Below are positions 21,204 to 32,562 of a DNA stretch of 64,000 nucleotides, piece by piece (position 1 is the first letter of the stretch; each line of letters begins with the position of its first letter). A program made the translations under genes and the position numbers. Under the pieces are notes generated by a model. It was not told the origin of the DNA. It searched no databases and saw nothing but the letters and a program-made list of their open reading frames with translations. The stretch is taken from contig JAAKBF010000083.1 in assembly GCA_012656075.1 (NCBI GenBank), positions 1 to 64,000 of the forward strand, given 5' to 3'. The DNA comes from Phytophthora hibernalis (lineage: Eukaryota; Oomycota; Peronosporomycetes; Peronosporales; Peronosporaceae).

Positions 21204-22640
21204 GTCTTGGACTGCTACTGGGTGGTCTTCCTCTCGTGTGCTTCGGCTACGCTCTGCTGCTTCCGAAAGGAAAATGACCGCAAAGCTGCGCGGAGGGGCG
21301 AGGGGGAGAAGGCTGCGATCTCCCCAAAGTTGCAACTGCTGCTATGTTTCACTTGAGGGTTGTATGCACGTTCCCCAATCAGGGCCTTCTGGAAGTTTTT
21401 CTCCGTTTTGCCGTGGGTGGTCGAAGCTCTCGTACTTTGGCGGAGAAAGGGATCTGATTTGACGAAATAGATATGATGAGGTGACTGGATTGGTTGAAAG
21501 GGGCGATAGAGTGAACAGCCTCCTTGACTCGGCAACTTGACTTGCTTGACCAGGCAGAACTATTTGTAGAGTTGGTTTGCCTGGCAGGCTACCATGTAGC
21601 ACTCCACCGCAACGGATGAAGCTGCTGCTGGCAAATTTAATAGAAACGTCGTGAATACGACGTGGAGAGGTATCAGATGACGCACTTTCCGTCCACCTCA
21701 CATCGACTCGATAATCGAGTTGCTTCAACTTGGCGGCAACTTTGAGCTCGACGACAACCAGCAATTGTACGCTGCATCACATTGCAAAAGTGCAACGGCA
21801 CCACCTCCAGCGTTTGCTACATGTATTTGCGACTTGCCGAGCTGCGACTGTGAGAAATATCTTTTGCGATCGCACGATAACCGCGGGGTCGTCGTCTTCT
21901 GGTCGCCATGAAAGAGGCGAGGTACCGGTACCGGTATCCTATATCCTACACGCCATTTGCAGTGCCAGCGGAATACATGTACATGTATCGGACTGCTGTA
22001 TTGGCAGCGAAGTCCTCACTGCTGAGATTAATTAACTTGACCAGAGTCATCTGTCGGCACGTCACGCGCTTCAACGTGACCCCCTCGGCGGCAATCGACC
22101 ATCTGCGCTGCTGGTTGACACGTCCATGCCGCTACGTGAAATGAAAGTAATACCCAACCGTAGTGCTTCTTCTCATGGTGCTCGGAGCTCGACATATATA
22201 ATAGACATCTCTATCAGCATAACATACATGGAGCCTCACTGCACTGCTTCCACGCAAATCTCAGCTTCTCGGCAACCCACGGCTCAAGACTCTTGAGCCA
22301 AGAGGCCACAAAGCCACAAGCCAATTTTTACCAACGCGAAAACACGATTTTACCCGCATCGTCCTTCCGTAAGTAACATCCACTTAGCGAGGGTTCAGAT
22401 CCCTACCTATAACAATATTCCACTATCTCCTTCGCCAACATATTCACATACATTTTCACTCTCTCCAACCCCTAACGTACAATAACCACATCTCAACCTG
22501 CCATCATAAATCCTCATATCCGTTCTCACAGGTCACAGCCTAATTGCTTTGCATCGAAAACTGGCTGGAATTGGTTGTTCAGCGGAACGCTTCCACTCGC
22601 TCTTCCGCTCCGTGGCAGTCCTTCCTCCTCTTCAGACAAC
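21204..22640. promoter_or_regulatory. 1.4-kb divergent intergenic region between the E2 and syntaxin genes
   Basis: No supported gene. It separates two divergent starts, so it should hold both promoters. Visible features are a TATATATAATA tract at about 22193-22203 and a GGTACCGGTACCGG-like repeat near 21919-21934. A TACATGTACATGTA palindromic run lies near 21975-21987. The part nearest the syntaxin gene is a pyrimidine-rich, likely 5'-leader region. Functions are not shown. Confidence 0.4.
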
Positions 22641-23529
22641 ATGGGCGACCGCTACCGTAGCGCACAGTCCCCACGCAACAGCAGCGGCGGCGTGTCGGAC
22701 GACCGCTTCGGCAAGCTCGTGACAGAGACCAGCAAGGGCATCTCGAGCTTCAACCAGCTCACACGCAGCATGGCGCAGAAGATGTCGCTCTTCGGCACGC
22801 CGCAGGACTCGCGCGCCAACCACGCGCAGATCAAGGAGCTCACGGAGAAGGGCAACAAGCTCGTGGCCAAGATCAACCGTCGTCTGCAGGAGCTCAGTCG
22901 CGGCGCTAAGGGTCCTAACAGCCGCACACGTCGCACACAGGTGAGCAAACTCTCGAGCGACTACAAGAACCAAGTGAAAGCCTTCGAGGACACGTGCGAG
23001 CGGCTGCTGGAGTCGGAACGTCAGTCTGTAGACTTTATCCGGCGCTCTTCGCAGAGTTTCAAGGGTGGAGACGCACGTCAGACCCGCGGTGGAGCAGAGT
23101 TCACCAATTACAGTGAAGACCAGATCTACGCACAAGCCAATGTCGTCATCTACGATGAAGACGGTGTGTATGCTGCTGATTCTTGTTGTTGTGGGAATTG
23201 ACTTATTTACGGATTGGTGTGTTTTTGTGGTGACAGACCTGCAGCGGAGAGAGGACGATATTATCCAGATCAACCACCAGTTGCGCGAGGTGAACGCGGC
23301 TTTTGAGGAGATCGATGGATTGGTGCAGGACCAGGGCGAGATGGTGGTGGAGATTGTGGACAACACGGACACGGCCAAGGACAATGTGGAGAAGGCGCTG
23401 GAGCAGGTGCGGCAGGCAGACCAGCGCAGGAAGTGCTGCGCGTGCTCGAAGATGAAACTCATCTGCGTCGCCATCTTCGCGCTGCTCATCTTCATCGCCC
23501 TCATGGGAATCATTTTTGCCGCCAAGTAG
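22641..23529 (+). CDS. Qa-SNARE (syntaxin), endosomal Pep12/syntaxin-7/12-like
   Basis: A membrane-fusion SNARE. Two exons, 22641-23163 and 23237-23529, joined as D-E-D|D-L-Q. The N-terminus is a Habc-type helical bundle region. Exon 2 holds the SNARE helix, with the central Gln in LVQDQGEMV, followed by a Cys-rich juxtamembrane stretch (RRKCCACSKMK, possibly acylated) and a C-terminal membrane anchor (ICVAIFALLIFIALMGIIF). Total about 271 residues, normal for syntaxins. An in-frame upstream ATG at 22575 would add a Ser/Pro/Leu leader; MGDRY at 22641 is the better start. Assignment to the endosomal branch is inference from the short Habc and the anchor. Confidence 0.85.
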
Positions 23530-23976
23530 GGTGCGTCACTTTGGTCATTCTGGCTGGTCTTGTGGAAAACTGTGAAGCTACTTGGAGATGAAGGTGACAA
23601 CCGCGCAGAAGGAAACAGCGAAAGCCGGATTATTTCTAAATAGTAAGTGGGTTGTATAACTTTGTGATGGTTGGGCGTTCCTTTGTACATGATGATTGCC
23701 TAGCCGGACGTTCTGGTGCTGATGAAAACCAGCAAAATGTCTCGTCGTATCGGTAGGACGGTGCAAAATGGTGTTGGCTCGACGTGGTTTACCTCAAGAC
23801 ACTAGCGCTCTGGTAGCTGGCCACGTGCACCAATCTCGGTTATCATGCGGACGCACGTCGCGGCTCAAAACTGAGTTTCGACCGCGAGCCTCGGAAAAAG
23901 TTGTCCACAGATTTAAGCATGTGTCTGACGGAGCCGCTACTGTGTCTCCGGGAGCGAATAGGAACAATGTCCGATC
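23530..23976. other. Intergenic between convergent genes
   Basis: It lies between the 3' ends of the syntaxin gene and the Tudor-like gene. Open frames here are shadows or short and show no domain. Probably 3' UTRs and spacer. Confidence 0.5.
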
Positions 23977-26375
23977 CTATTGTAGTATCTTCGGTGGCGC
24001 GATGGCGTGCAAGGAGGCGAGCTCGCGAAGCAGCCCCGAGGACGAACTACCGCTGCCTATCTGTTTGCTGCTAGAGCTGCGGCCAAAGTGCAGCCTCGAA
24101 TCGACCGAAAACATAGCTGAGAAAGGAACGGCTGTGTCACGCTCGGATGAGTCGAAGCAAACTGCGCAGACTCGTTCCTTGTCGTTGACAGCTTCAACAA
24201 TGCCGTTGAAGTACCGAGCTGTTCCATGTACGCGAGCCATGACAGCCTCCCCGACGGAGAAATTCACAGGAGACAACTCGAAGCCCATTGTGTCGATGCT
24301 GAAGTTTGTCAGACGCTGACTATGGGATAACGCAGTGGTGTCGTCCAAGCACGTGATTTTATCAGGTGGAATTTGTGCTTTCTTCTCGCCGTAGTCGAAT
24401 ACCAATGTGTATAACGATGTGGTGCCTGGTGTTTCGATTGAATTGGTTGCCATCATATCCGAGCTAGCGATCGAGCTAACTGACGGAGATGAAAGCGCTC
24501 CAGGTGCAGTGATGGAGTCCTGTGATGCTTTGGCGATTATTTTGGCTGAGCAGTATCGCCCGAAACGGGAACTCCAGGCTAGCACGTAGTCTCCCACGAT
24601 AAATACTGGTACTTCTTGGCTGTAGATAGCGTTTGTGATCAACGTTGAAGCTGCTTTTGTTTGTGTGCGTTGGTGCTCATCACTATCAAGAATCATTTGC
24701 GACGGAAACACCTCGAACGCGATTGTGCCATCAGAAAAGCGCAGATCACACGCTGAAGAAGCATGCGTCTTGATAACGATACAGCTCTCAACTGCAACTT
24801 TACGTGGATGGTCAGCCTTGACCTGGTACCCCTCCTCGAGCACAGGAAGGTTTCTTTTGGACCCACCATTTGCAGTGGCTGAGGCCTGCATGAGTACAGC
24901 ATTCTTGAGTGATCTCACATCCTGATCAGCAGGAACTCTTACACGCTTCCGCTTGAAAATTAGGTTTGGGGGCACCTCGTAACCAGTAGACCCGTCAGCA
25001 AAGTCCACAGCAGCAGTTTTATTTGAGTAAACTCCATTGAGAAGCCCCAGCTTCTCTTCTTCAGAGGTGCTATCTAGATCACCGTTTCCAGCGGAGCACT
25101 TCACGTAAATCTGATCACCGATGTAGACCTTGACCTTGTTGTTGCAAAGGAGGAATTGGTCTTCCGTAATGGTAACTGCAGCTTTCTTCTTCTCTCGCAA
25201 AGGACTGATCTTGTCTGCAGGGACGTTTACAAGCCGGATACGGTTTGCAAGCAAGACGTGAAAGCGTGATTGATAATCCCGTTCCAGAGTAATGAGCCCG
25301 CGACCTGAGAAACGACTACCCGGATACAACGAAACCTGAACCTTTGACCAGCAAAAGGATTCGTTGTGATCGCTCTAGGTCTGTCAACTGTTGTTCTAAC
25401 TCGCACACGGACGGCAAGAAGTCCACTTTGTCTTTCGACACAACCTGCACCGAAATACTGTGTTCGTCTTCCGTCAGTACGGCGTAGCCACCGTCTTCAA
25501 CTTGTTTAGTAACTGTTCCATAGGCGCGTATACCATCAGGAGATCGATCATATACAACTCGGAGACTGTCAGAATCGTCTCGCGATACAGCGGCAGGAGA
25601 TCCTGAATTGCATCGAGTTGTCCGCATACCATTCATTTTTGCTTCCATCAGACGGATCTGTTCGGCTAACGCGAGTTCACCTGTAAGTTTTGAAGGCTGC
25701 ACCTTCTTGTTGCCCCGCATAAAATACTCAGTGATAACTTGCCTGAGACTCTTTGGTGTAGGAATAATTTGCTTCATGCCCTTCATTGAAAGCCGATCGA
25801 CCTGAGAGACGGACGAAATGCTCGAACGTCTCCCTGTGCCACGTTGAGCACGGGTAGCTTTACCCATACCGAAAGTCTGCGTCATTTGTTGCCACGGCGT
25901 CATGGACATATCTTCTTCACTAGATTCATCCGAGTCGCTTACTTGTGTTGAGTCATCCTCATAACCCACTCCACACTCAAGTCGCTTCATCGTCAGAGTT
26001 TCATCCTCCAGATGCAGACGCCACGTTTCTGTATCCGAACGAGTTATTCCACACGGGGTGCACTCACTTTCATGAGCACCGCTGCTAACATCGAAACTTA
26101 GCACCATTTCCCTCGGAGGCACCACAGAAAAATCTACCATGACGTGCTGTAATGGCAAGAGGCATAGCTCTGGGGATACCGACGGATCTGAACTCTGTTC
26201 ATCATGTTCTTGATCTTGGCTTTGCAGTGAATTCCTTCTGACTACAGCGGCTTTGGCTGTGTTGGAATTGTCACCACCCAGACCGCTAAAACTGTCAAGG
26301 CGCAATGACTCACTTGCTTTTGAGTTTTCAGAGCTCTTTTCACCCTGCCGGTCGCGCTGATAACTCTGCCTCCGG
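23977..26375 (-). CDS. Tudor-like repeat protein (downstream part)
   Basis: Two frames that read as one protein with a one-base frame change near 25325-25335. The first (26375 down to 25316) has no in-frame ATG near its beginning, so it is probably internal to a longer gene. It contains an acidic Ser/Asp segment, then SPDGIRAYGTVTKQ. The second continues YPGSRFSGRGLITL and then carries at least four copies of a module of about 90-110 residues. Each module has a charged channel-opening strand (for example DYVLAWSSRFGRYCSAKI) and a later F-x-DG/YG...P-x-x-I strand (DFADGSTGYEVPPNLI; FSDGTIAFEVFPSQMI; FDYGEKKAQIPPDKI). This is the pattern of Tudor/agenet-like barrels that read methylated Lys or Arg. 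The binding residues were not verified. Confidence 0.6.
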
Positions 26376-26397
26376 TTTTATTAGTCGTCGAAGGAAG

Positions 26398-27677
26398 TTA
26401 AGGATAGTTTTCTCGCAACATGATATCCTCTCGGCGCATTCGATAATCCAGAGTCCCGTCGTCAAAAACGATCATGAACATACCTGACCCGAGATATGTG
26501 GCGATATTTCCTGAGTAGAAGTACGGTGTCTTCTTGTATCGCCCAAAACGTGCTGGCCGTAGGTCCATTGGCTATGTAGTGGTACAAATCGTGAAAGGGG
26601 GCCCTGTGTAAGTAGCTCTGAGGCTGATGAAGGAGGGATATCAGATGCATGGCCATGGTTGCATTGAGATTGACGAGTTTCGTCATGGTGGTCGTTGACG
26701 TGGTTAAGGCTCTGGTTGTCAGGATCTCGGGTATCAATCGCTCCAGACTCTTTGGACATTCCAGGTGATACGTCCATCATATAAGTAGCCCCTCCGTCGC
26801 CGTGCATTTGCTGGTGATCACTAAGTTGTTGAATGGTTGCCTTCGCAGGAATCTCGTATCTGTTAACAAGCGCACCGTCGTCGTGAAGTTTGATACGACC
26901 AGTAGTGAGCTGTCGAATTGGCGAAAGTGGAACGATCCTCGTTGGTACATCATCTTGCTTTTTGACTGGTAGTACATCGTTATTGTGGACTTCATTCTGT
27001 TCCCGAGATGGAGATGACGGCCTGCTCCGATTTGGCGACGTAGCCGGAATCTCCTGTGTTCTGGTAGACACGGGGTCCTCGTGAATTTGCAGACGCCCAC
27101 TCAGCTTAGTTGCGGATGACGGTCGGCTGGACACGCTAGCATTCCTTGCTGACGACTCCAACTTGATCTCGTTCTCTTGGGGTTGGAAACGAGCACCGTA
27201 CTGCTGCGAGAGTGAAGGCGTATTGGTTACTCGGGGAGAGATGGCCAAAAATTCATCAATTCCAGCGTCAAGTGCTTGGAAGCGACCGCTGAAGCGAGAT
27301 GATACTTGTCGTGTCATGAGAGGTGTCGCTGCCTTTGGCGAGGCATCTCGGACTTCGATCGGTTCGGCCGACACCAGATCATCGTGAATCAATCGGTGGC
27401 CCGTTGATTTGAGAGCGGACGATGGTCGATTTGTCGGTGAAGTTGCTACCTTTGGAAGTTCTGCCCGGAACTCCTGAATGACCTCCCCATGGATCTGAAA
27501 GCGGCCGCTGGGGTGTCTAGACGACAGCGTTCTCGCCGCCCTGGACTCGACTGTGCCGACACTGCGCATCTCATGAATCAAACTCACTTCGTCACCTCTG
27601 CGTTCTGTGAGTGGTGAGTGCGAACACGGAAACACGGAAACCAAACGAAAGAGCCCATTTATAGCATGTTTGTCCAT
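26398..27677 (-). CDS. Repeat protein ending in a Tudor-like domain, probably the 5' part of the same gene
   Basis: The open frame carries imperfect repeats of about 35-45 residues built around S-G-R-F/L-Q-x-H/L-x-D/E (SGRFQIHGEVIQEF; SGRFQALDAGIDEF; SGRLQIHEDPVSTR) separated by Ser/Pro-rich linkers. Near 26553 a missing G in a G-run would shift the frame into RYKKTPYFYSGNIATYLG followed by FDDGTLDYRMRREDI, a clear Tudor-like barrel, then stop at 26398. The following Tudor-like frame begins only about 25 bp later and lacks an ATG, so the two are likely one gene broken by further sequence errors. The true start is unresolved: ATG at 27677 or 27569, or an upstream exon. Confidence 0.5.
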
Positions 27678-27830
27678 TATTGGTGACCTGGTGATTTTGC
27701 ACACGCAACGTACTTGTAACTGACGATTTAGTTGGAACCTGATTAACGATAACTTCAAGACCAAAATGGCTACCTTTTATGAAAAGTAACGCTATACCAT
27801 TTTCTGCCAATCGCCAATACGCAATACGCA

Positions 27831-30800
27831 ATGGCGCTCTCCGGAGCTGGCGCCCTTGTGGATCCGCTGAGGCCTCCATCAACGAAGCTGCAGCTGGCTG
27901 TGCACCATGATCGATTCAGGAAGCTCATGAGGACATTCCTGCAGTGGAAACGGAGCGCTGAGGCGCAGCGTGAGCGAAGAAAAGTGCGTTGCTTCAATTG
28001 AAGGAGAACTAATAGTACCGTAACGTATATCTCAATCGTGGCAATCTGACACTTGACTGGTTAAATGATTAGAGAGTCGCCGCTGCTTGTCGTGTGGGCG
28101 CCACTTTCTGCCAGCGAGTTTTCTGGGAGAAATGGCGAGTTTTGTTGACGAGAAGCGTCAGCGGAGACTTGGGAAAGAAGCGGTGATACCTTTTCAGGGG
28201 TAAAGGGGGCGACAGTAAAGGGTGAAGCACTCAACAGCAGCAAAATCATCGATGATGTCGAAGAGAAAACTGCAGTGGAGTCTGTTTCTTATGGAGTAGA
28301 AGACGGTGATCGAGATGGAGGAGGTGCTACCATTTTGCGCTACTTTAAGGTGTGGTGTTACATGGGTGATATTACCATGCTGATTGTATTGACACGGCAC
28401 TTTTTGTATTACAGAGGTGGAGGCTTGCGGTTAAGGCACCTGGGAAGGGTGCTACAGGTTGTGGCGACGGAGCTGTGCGCATCCGTTCGTTGCACGTCAT
28501 TCGGCGTTGGCGCGGATTTGTGCGGTTGAAAAAGACCGCACGGTCCTACAGCAGCGTGCTTACTTTTTCTTTACTATTGGCTGCTTAAACGGTCGCTTAC
28601 GTGTCTTGGCCGGCATGCGTTGATCAAGAAGCGAGAAAGCACGCTTACTGTGAAGATTGTGAAGGCGAGCAGACAGCGTTTGCTAGTTAAAGCGATGCAG
28701 ATCTGGCGAATGCGACTTCGCTTGCATCAAACACTAGCCTTATGGCTGAGTTTTGTGCGACAACGACGACACCAAGCGCTATTGTACCGACCGATTGCCG
28801 AGATATTAACCCGGAAAACTCACCATCGTCTCCTCCAACTTACATTTGATATCTGGCAGAAGAAGCATTCGCGGAACCAGGCTCAACGCGTGCTTGTCAA
28901 TATTATCGACCGACAACTGTACCGTAAAGTTTGTGAGAGAGCGTGGCGAACGTGGAAAATCAAGATACGCCATCTCACCCAGCTCGACACTTTTCGACGA
29001 AGTTACCAAGAACGCAGGCTCCGACGAGTTTGGGAAGCATGGAGTGTCTGGGCGCGAGAGAAGGAACGCCAGGAGCAGCTACGGCGTCGAGCAGTGCGTA
29101 CTCACTACTTATCGCTTTTACGCAGGGTTTCACTGGATTTCAAACTTGGAGCAATCAGCGGCAACTTGCATTAAACCGGGTGGAAACTATGCAAGACGCT
29201 GCCGAAGTCAGACTAATGGCATCCGCTTTCTCACGCTGGGACCATTTCACAAGCAAACAGAAAACTCGAGCGCTCAAGTGTGAACGGGCCATTCTTCATT
29301 ATAATTCCCGTCTGCTAAAACATGTTTGGGCAAAGGGATTTCGGAGTTTCTTTTGCCGAACATTGAAAAAGAGAAAACTTGAGTTGGCTGCGCTGGAACA
29401 CTACACCTTCCAAACACTGAAACGTAGCTTTTGTACGTGGAAAGGTGAGTGGCATACCGAGCGAAGGCGTGATGACGAATTGAACAGCATGCTGCAAAAT
29501 TACATGATGGCGAAACATCGAGCTATGAAATCTGGAGTTTTGGAGAACTGGTCAGAGTTTACTCGAGCGAAAGCTGCAAGACGGGTTGTAAATATTCGGG
29601 TCCGATGCTTGGTACAGCGGCGTATTCTTCAGAAACGCTTGTCCCAATGGACAACGTACGTTTCACTCCTGCGATGGCAGCAAATTACGCGTGCACGAGC
29701 GGAGCAACACTATAAACGTGTCATTTTGAGGAAATGCCTTGAGCGGTGGCAACACAACGTTATTGTGCGCCAGCGCTATCGCAAAACGACGCGATCGGCT
29801 TTAGTGCACTGGAAATTGGTATTGCAGTGCAAGATATTCGATAGGTGGAAGCAGTACTTGCAGTCGAAAAGGAAAAGCAGCAGCGAATTCGTGAGGCGTT
29901 CGAGTTTCGCCATCAACAATTTATTCGCGATGGCTTGCGTCACTGGATGACCGCTGCGATGCGTTTGCAGGAGCTTCGCGAACATCAGGTAGCACAGTCT
30001 CAAGCAAGTAACACGACGCAGGTTTGGCACCGAGTTGCAGCGATAGCTCGTCACTGGCGCTACCTTGCAATTCGGCGTCGAATGAATAGTGAGAAAGCAC
30101 AAATTCCGGAACCAAGAAGTGTTCTTCGACCTCAAGAAAATGAATACTGGGCATCAGAGCGCCAACGAACAGTACGTGTACAAGACATGCAGCCTTTGCT
30201 TTTACCTCGTGGGACAAACATGTTTCGACGTGGGAATATGCTGTCTGGGGTAGATGAAAATTCCTGCTGGACGAATGAACGATCCCCCTTATCCGAGTTT
30301 GTGCTCCTTCCGAGGAATCGACCGCAGCCTCGAAGACCCGTTGAAGTTTTGATTTTTGCACAAGGAGAAGCAGACACAGAAAACCTACCAAGGTCAAACG
30401 AGAACACTTATACGAATACGCACGAAGCCATACGATGTGGGTTTGAATTTCCTGCTGAGCCTTTTTGCTCCTTTAAGCTCGCCACCCAATAATGAAGTTG
30501 AGCCACCCAGTTCCCCCAGGAAGGTTTTGCCTGCAAAGACTGTCGCAGAGTGCTCAGGAAAGATACGCTCAAGAGAATCTTCTACTGCGATGCCACCAAG
30601 GGAGGATAAAACTCTCGCTCTACCCAGTACCACCGCGAAGCGCTGGATGCCTTGGAACGGCAGCTATTAGCATTAAGTCAGCGGAAAAAGGAGTGGAAGG
30701 ATTTTCAGCGACAGCTCGATGCACTGCGTGAAGAAGCTAACAGAAATCCACGGATTCAGTCGAAGCTACAATTAGTGGAAGAGCAACATGATGTACGAAC

Positions 30801-30882
30801 AAACCAATGGCTGCGTACAAAAGGAAGAATACGTTCGCTGGCATCGCAGATCCAGGAACTGCGAAGTGCTTTACAGACATAA
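27831..30882 (+). CDS. Sfi1-like Trp/Arg-rich repeat protein
   Basis: A long helical protein made of repeats of about 23-35 residues with a conserved aromatic spacing, for example LVKAMQIWRMRLRLHQ, FDIWQKKHSRNQ, AWRTWKIKIRH and CLERWQHNVIV. In Sfi1 proteins such repeats bind centrins and build centrosome or basal-body fibres, so a basal-body role is plausible in a flagellate. Exon 1 is 27831-27983 from a good ATG, followed by an exon from about 28072 and one from about 28411. The frame then changes near 28590, 29140, 29870, 30470 and 30640, mostly without convincing splice sites. The last segment is a coiled coil ending at 30882. It lies next to delta-tubulin, convergent with it. Confidence 0.6.
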
Positions 30883-30919
30883 ATGCCAAAAAGCAACATC
30901 TTCACCCCACAAAACTAAA

Positions 30920-32479
30920 TCATCGCAATAGGGTTTCATATTCGCTTATGAGTGCGGTGCACTTGTCGAATGCAGCCTCAAAATCAGCGTCTTCGAGTCC
31001 ATGCTGCTTATACCAGTGCACGTATGCGTTAGCATGAAGCTGGCGCTGAGCTCGCTCTAAAAACCGTTTTGTACTCGTCAAGAAAGAGCCATTATTCAAG
31101 CATAGCGTTGCAGATGCTTTCGCCTGCAGCGATGAAAACGGCGCAGAGCTAGAGTACGTTAGCGTTGCTTGTGGTGTGGCTGTTAACCATGGCACGGGGG
31201 AAACGCAGTCTGAACAATTCCACCAAGTTTTTCTGAAAACCGATCAGCTTCGCTCAAGGAGGGGTTGAAGCCGCGGACTATTATGCTCGATGCCAGCGTT
31301 GCATACGAGCTGCGAGGGAAGGAAGCTGATGTTTGCTGCACAAGCCTCTCTATCGTGTCAAGGGTTGCATCAAAATCACAAGCCCGGACATGCCGTAGAG
31401 ATAGCGAACGCGCTTGGGCGACCACCGGAGCATGAAACAACGTCGCAGAAGGAATACCTCTTGCTACTGATGACTTGGAGGGAACTTTGCTACGTACGCC
31501 GGATCCAATGCGATCTCTCCACACACCTGAACGAACATCGAGCATCTTGGCTGTCGGCATGGGACACACATCATGCAGTAGTTTGCCGAAGTCAAACGGC
31601 CGAGAATTGGCACCATCTCCGGCAGCAACCGGGAACAACAAACCTGCCAAATCTGCAGCTGCCATGCAGTTTACTTCAGCTAGCGACACACGCAAGCTTG
31701 AACTATCGGCCCCTGCCTTCGCCTCATGGACGACTGCTTTCCAATGCGCCGCAGTGCGCAACATCTCGTCATTGTCCTTGTAAATCACAGCGTCTGCAAC
31801 CTCCTGTAGACACTTCAGCGTCAAAACCGCATTATAATTCTGCAGTGGCGAGTCTCCACGTGTCCAAGACGGAGCAACCGAAGCCGTCACGATGTAAGCC
31901 TTCGGATACGTGTCTCGCATGCGTTCCAGCACGCGGCATCCCAATCCGGAGCCAGTACCTCCTCCCAGTGAATGCATTACCACACTTCCTTGGTAGCAAT
32001 CCACCGCCTCGATCTCACGGCGTAGCGAGTCTATCACTAGCTCCACCAGCTCCCTGCGGTCATCCACTGCTAACGACGTGAAGGCCGGAGCTGGAGTCTT
32101 CATTCTCGGTCCGTAGTAGCCCATGGCCCAATTGTTGCCTCGTCCTGCCTGTTCCACATGCGTATGAGCCGGCCGGAAAGCTGCGAACCCTTCAGATCCA
32201 CTTGCACATACTGAACGGACCACTTTAGGCTCCGTATCCACGAGAATACAGCGAGCAGCTCCAGTCGACGGGTGGAACAGGTATCTGGACAAGGATAAGG
32301 ACCTGTTAGAGGCTTTTATAGGGCCTCCAGAGCCCCAGACACGCGACGAAGCTGTCGAGATGCACTGGAGTCACTCCCACTGTCTTTTTGCCTTGAACGT
32401 CCCCAGAAGCTGTGGCTAAGCGCCAGTACGCGTCGCCCAACTGGTTACCGCATTGCCCGACGTGTATATGCACACTCAT
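30920..32479 (-). CDS. TUBD1: Delta-tubulin
   Basis: Delta-tubulin is needed for triplet microtubules of centrioles and basal bodies. Exon 1 (32479-32343) starts MSVHIHVGQCGNQLGDAYW, the tubulin N-terminal GTP-binding loop. It splices in phase 2 to exon 2 from 32284 (YLFHPSTG, then ILVDTEPKVV). The tubulin signature GGGTGSG is present in SLGGGTGSGLG, as is the delta-specific course of the C-terminal half. Near 31196, in a run of five C, one missing base separates TAFPP from VPWLTATPQATL. The C-terminal helix then continues RAQRQLHANAYVHWYKQHG to the stop at 30920. Starts of this gene and the SWIM/MULE gene are 84 bp apart and divergent. Confidence 0.85.
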
Positions 32480-32562
32480 GTGTGTGATTGGTCAAAAATG
32501 AAAAATAAACGCTGAAGTAACAAAGTTTGTACTGGTCAATCGGTGGCTTTTGGACCAGTACG

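Noticed and set aside
22632..23690. 352-codon minus-strand frame
   Set aside because: Antisense of the syntaxin gene; Ala/Val/Leu-rich shadow without motifs.
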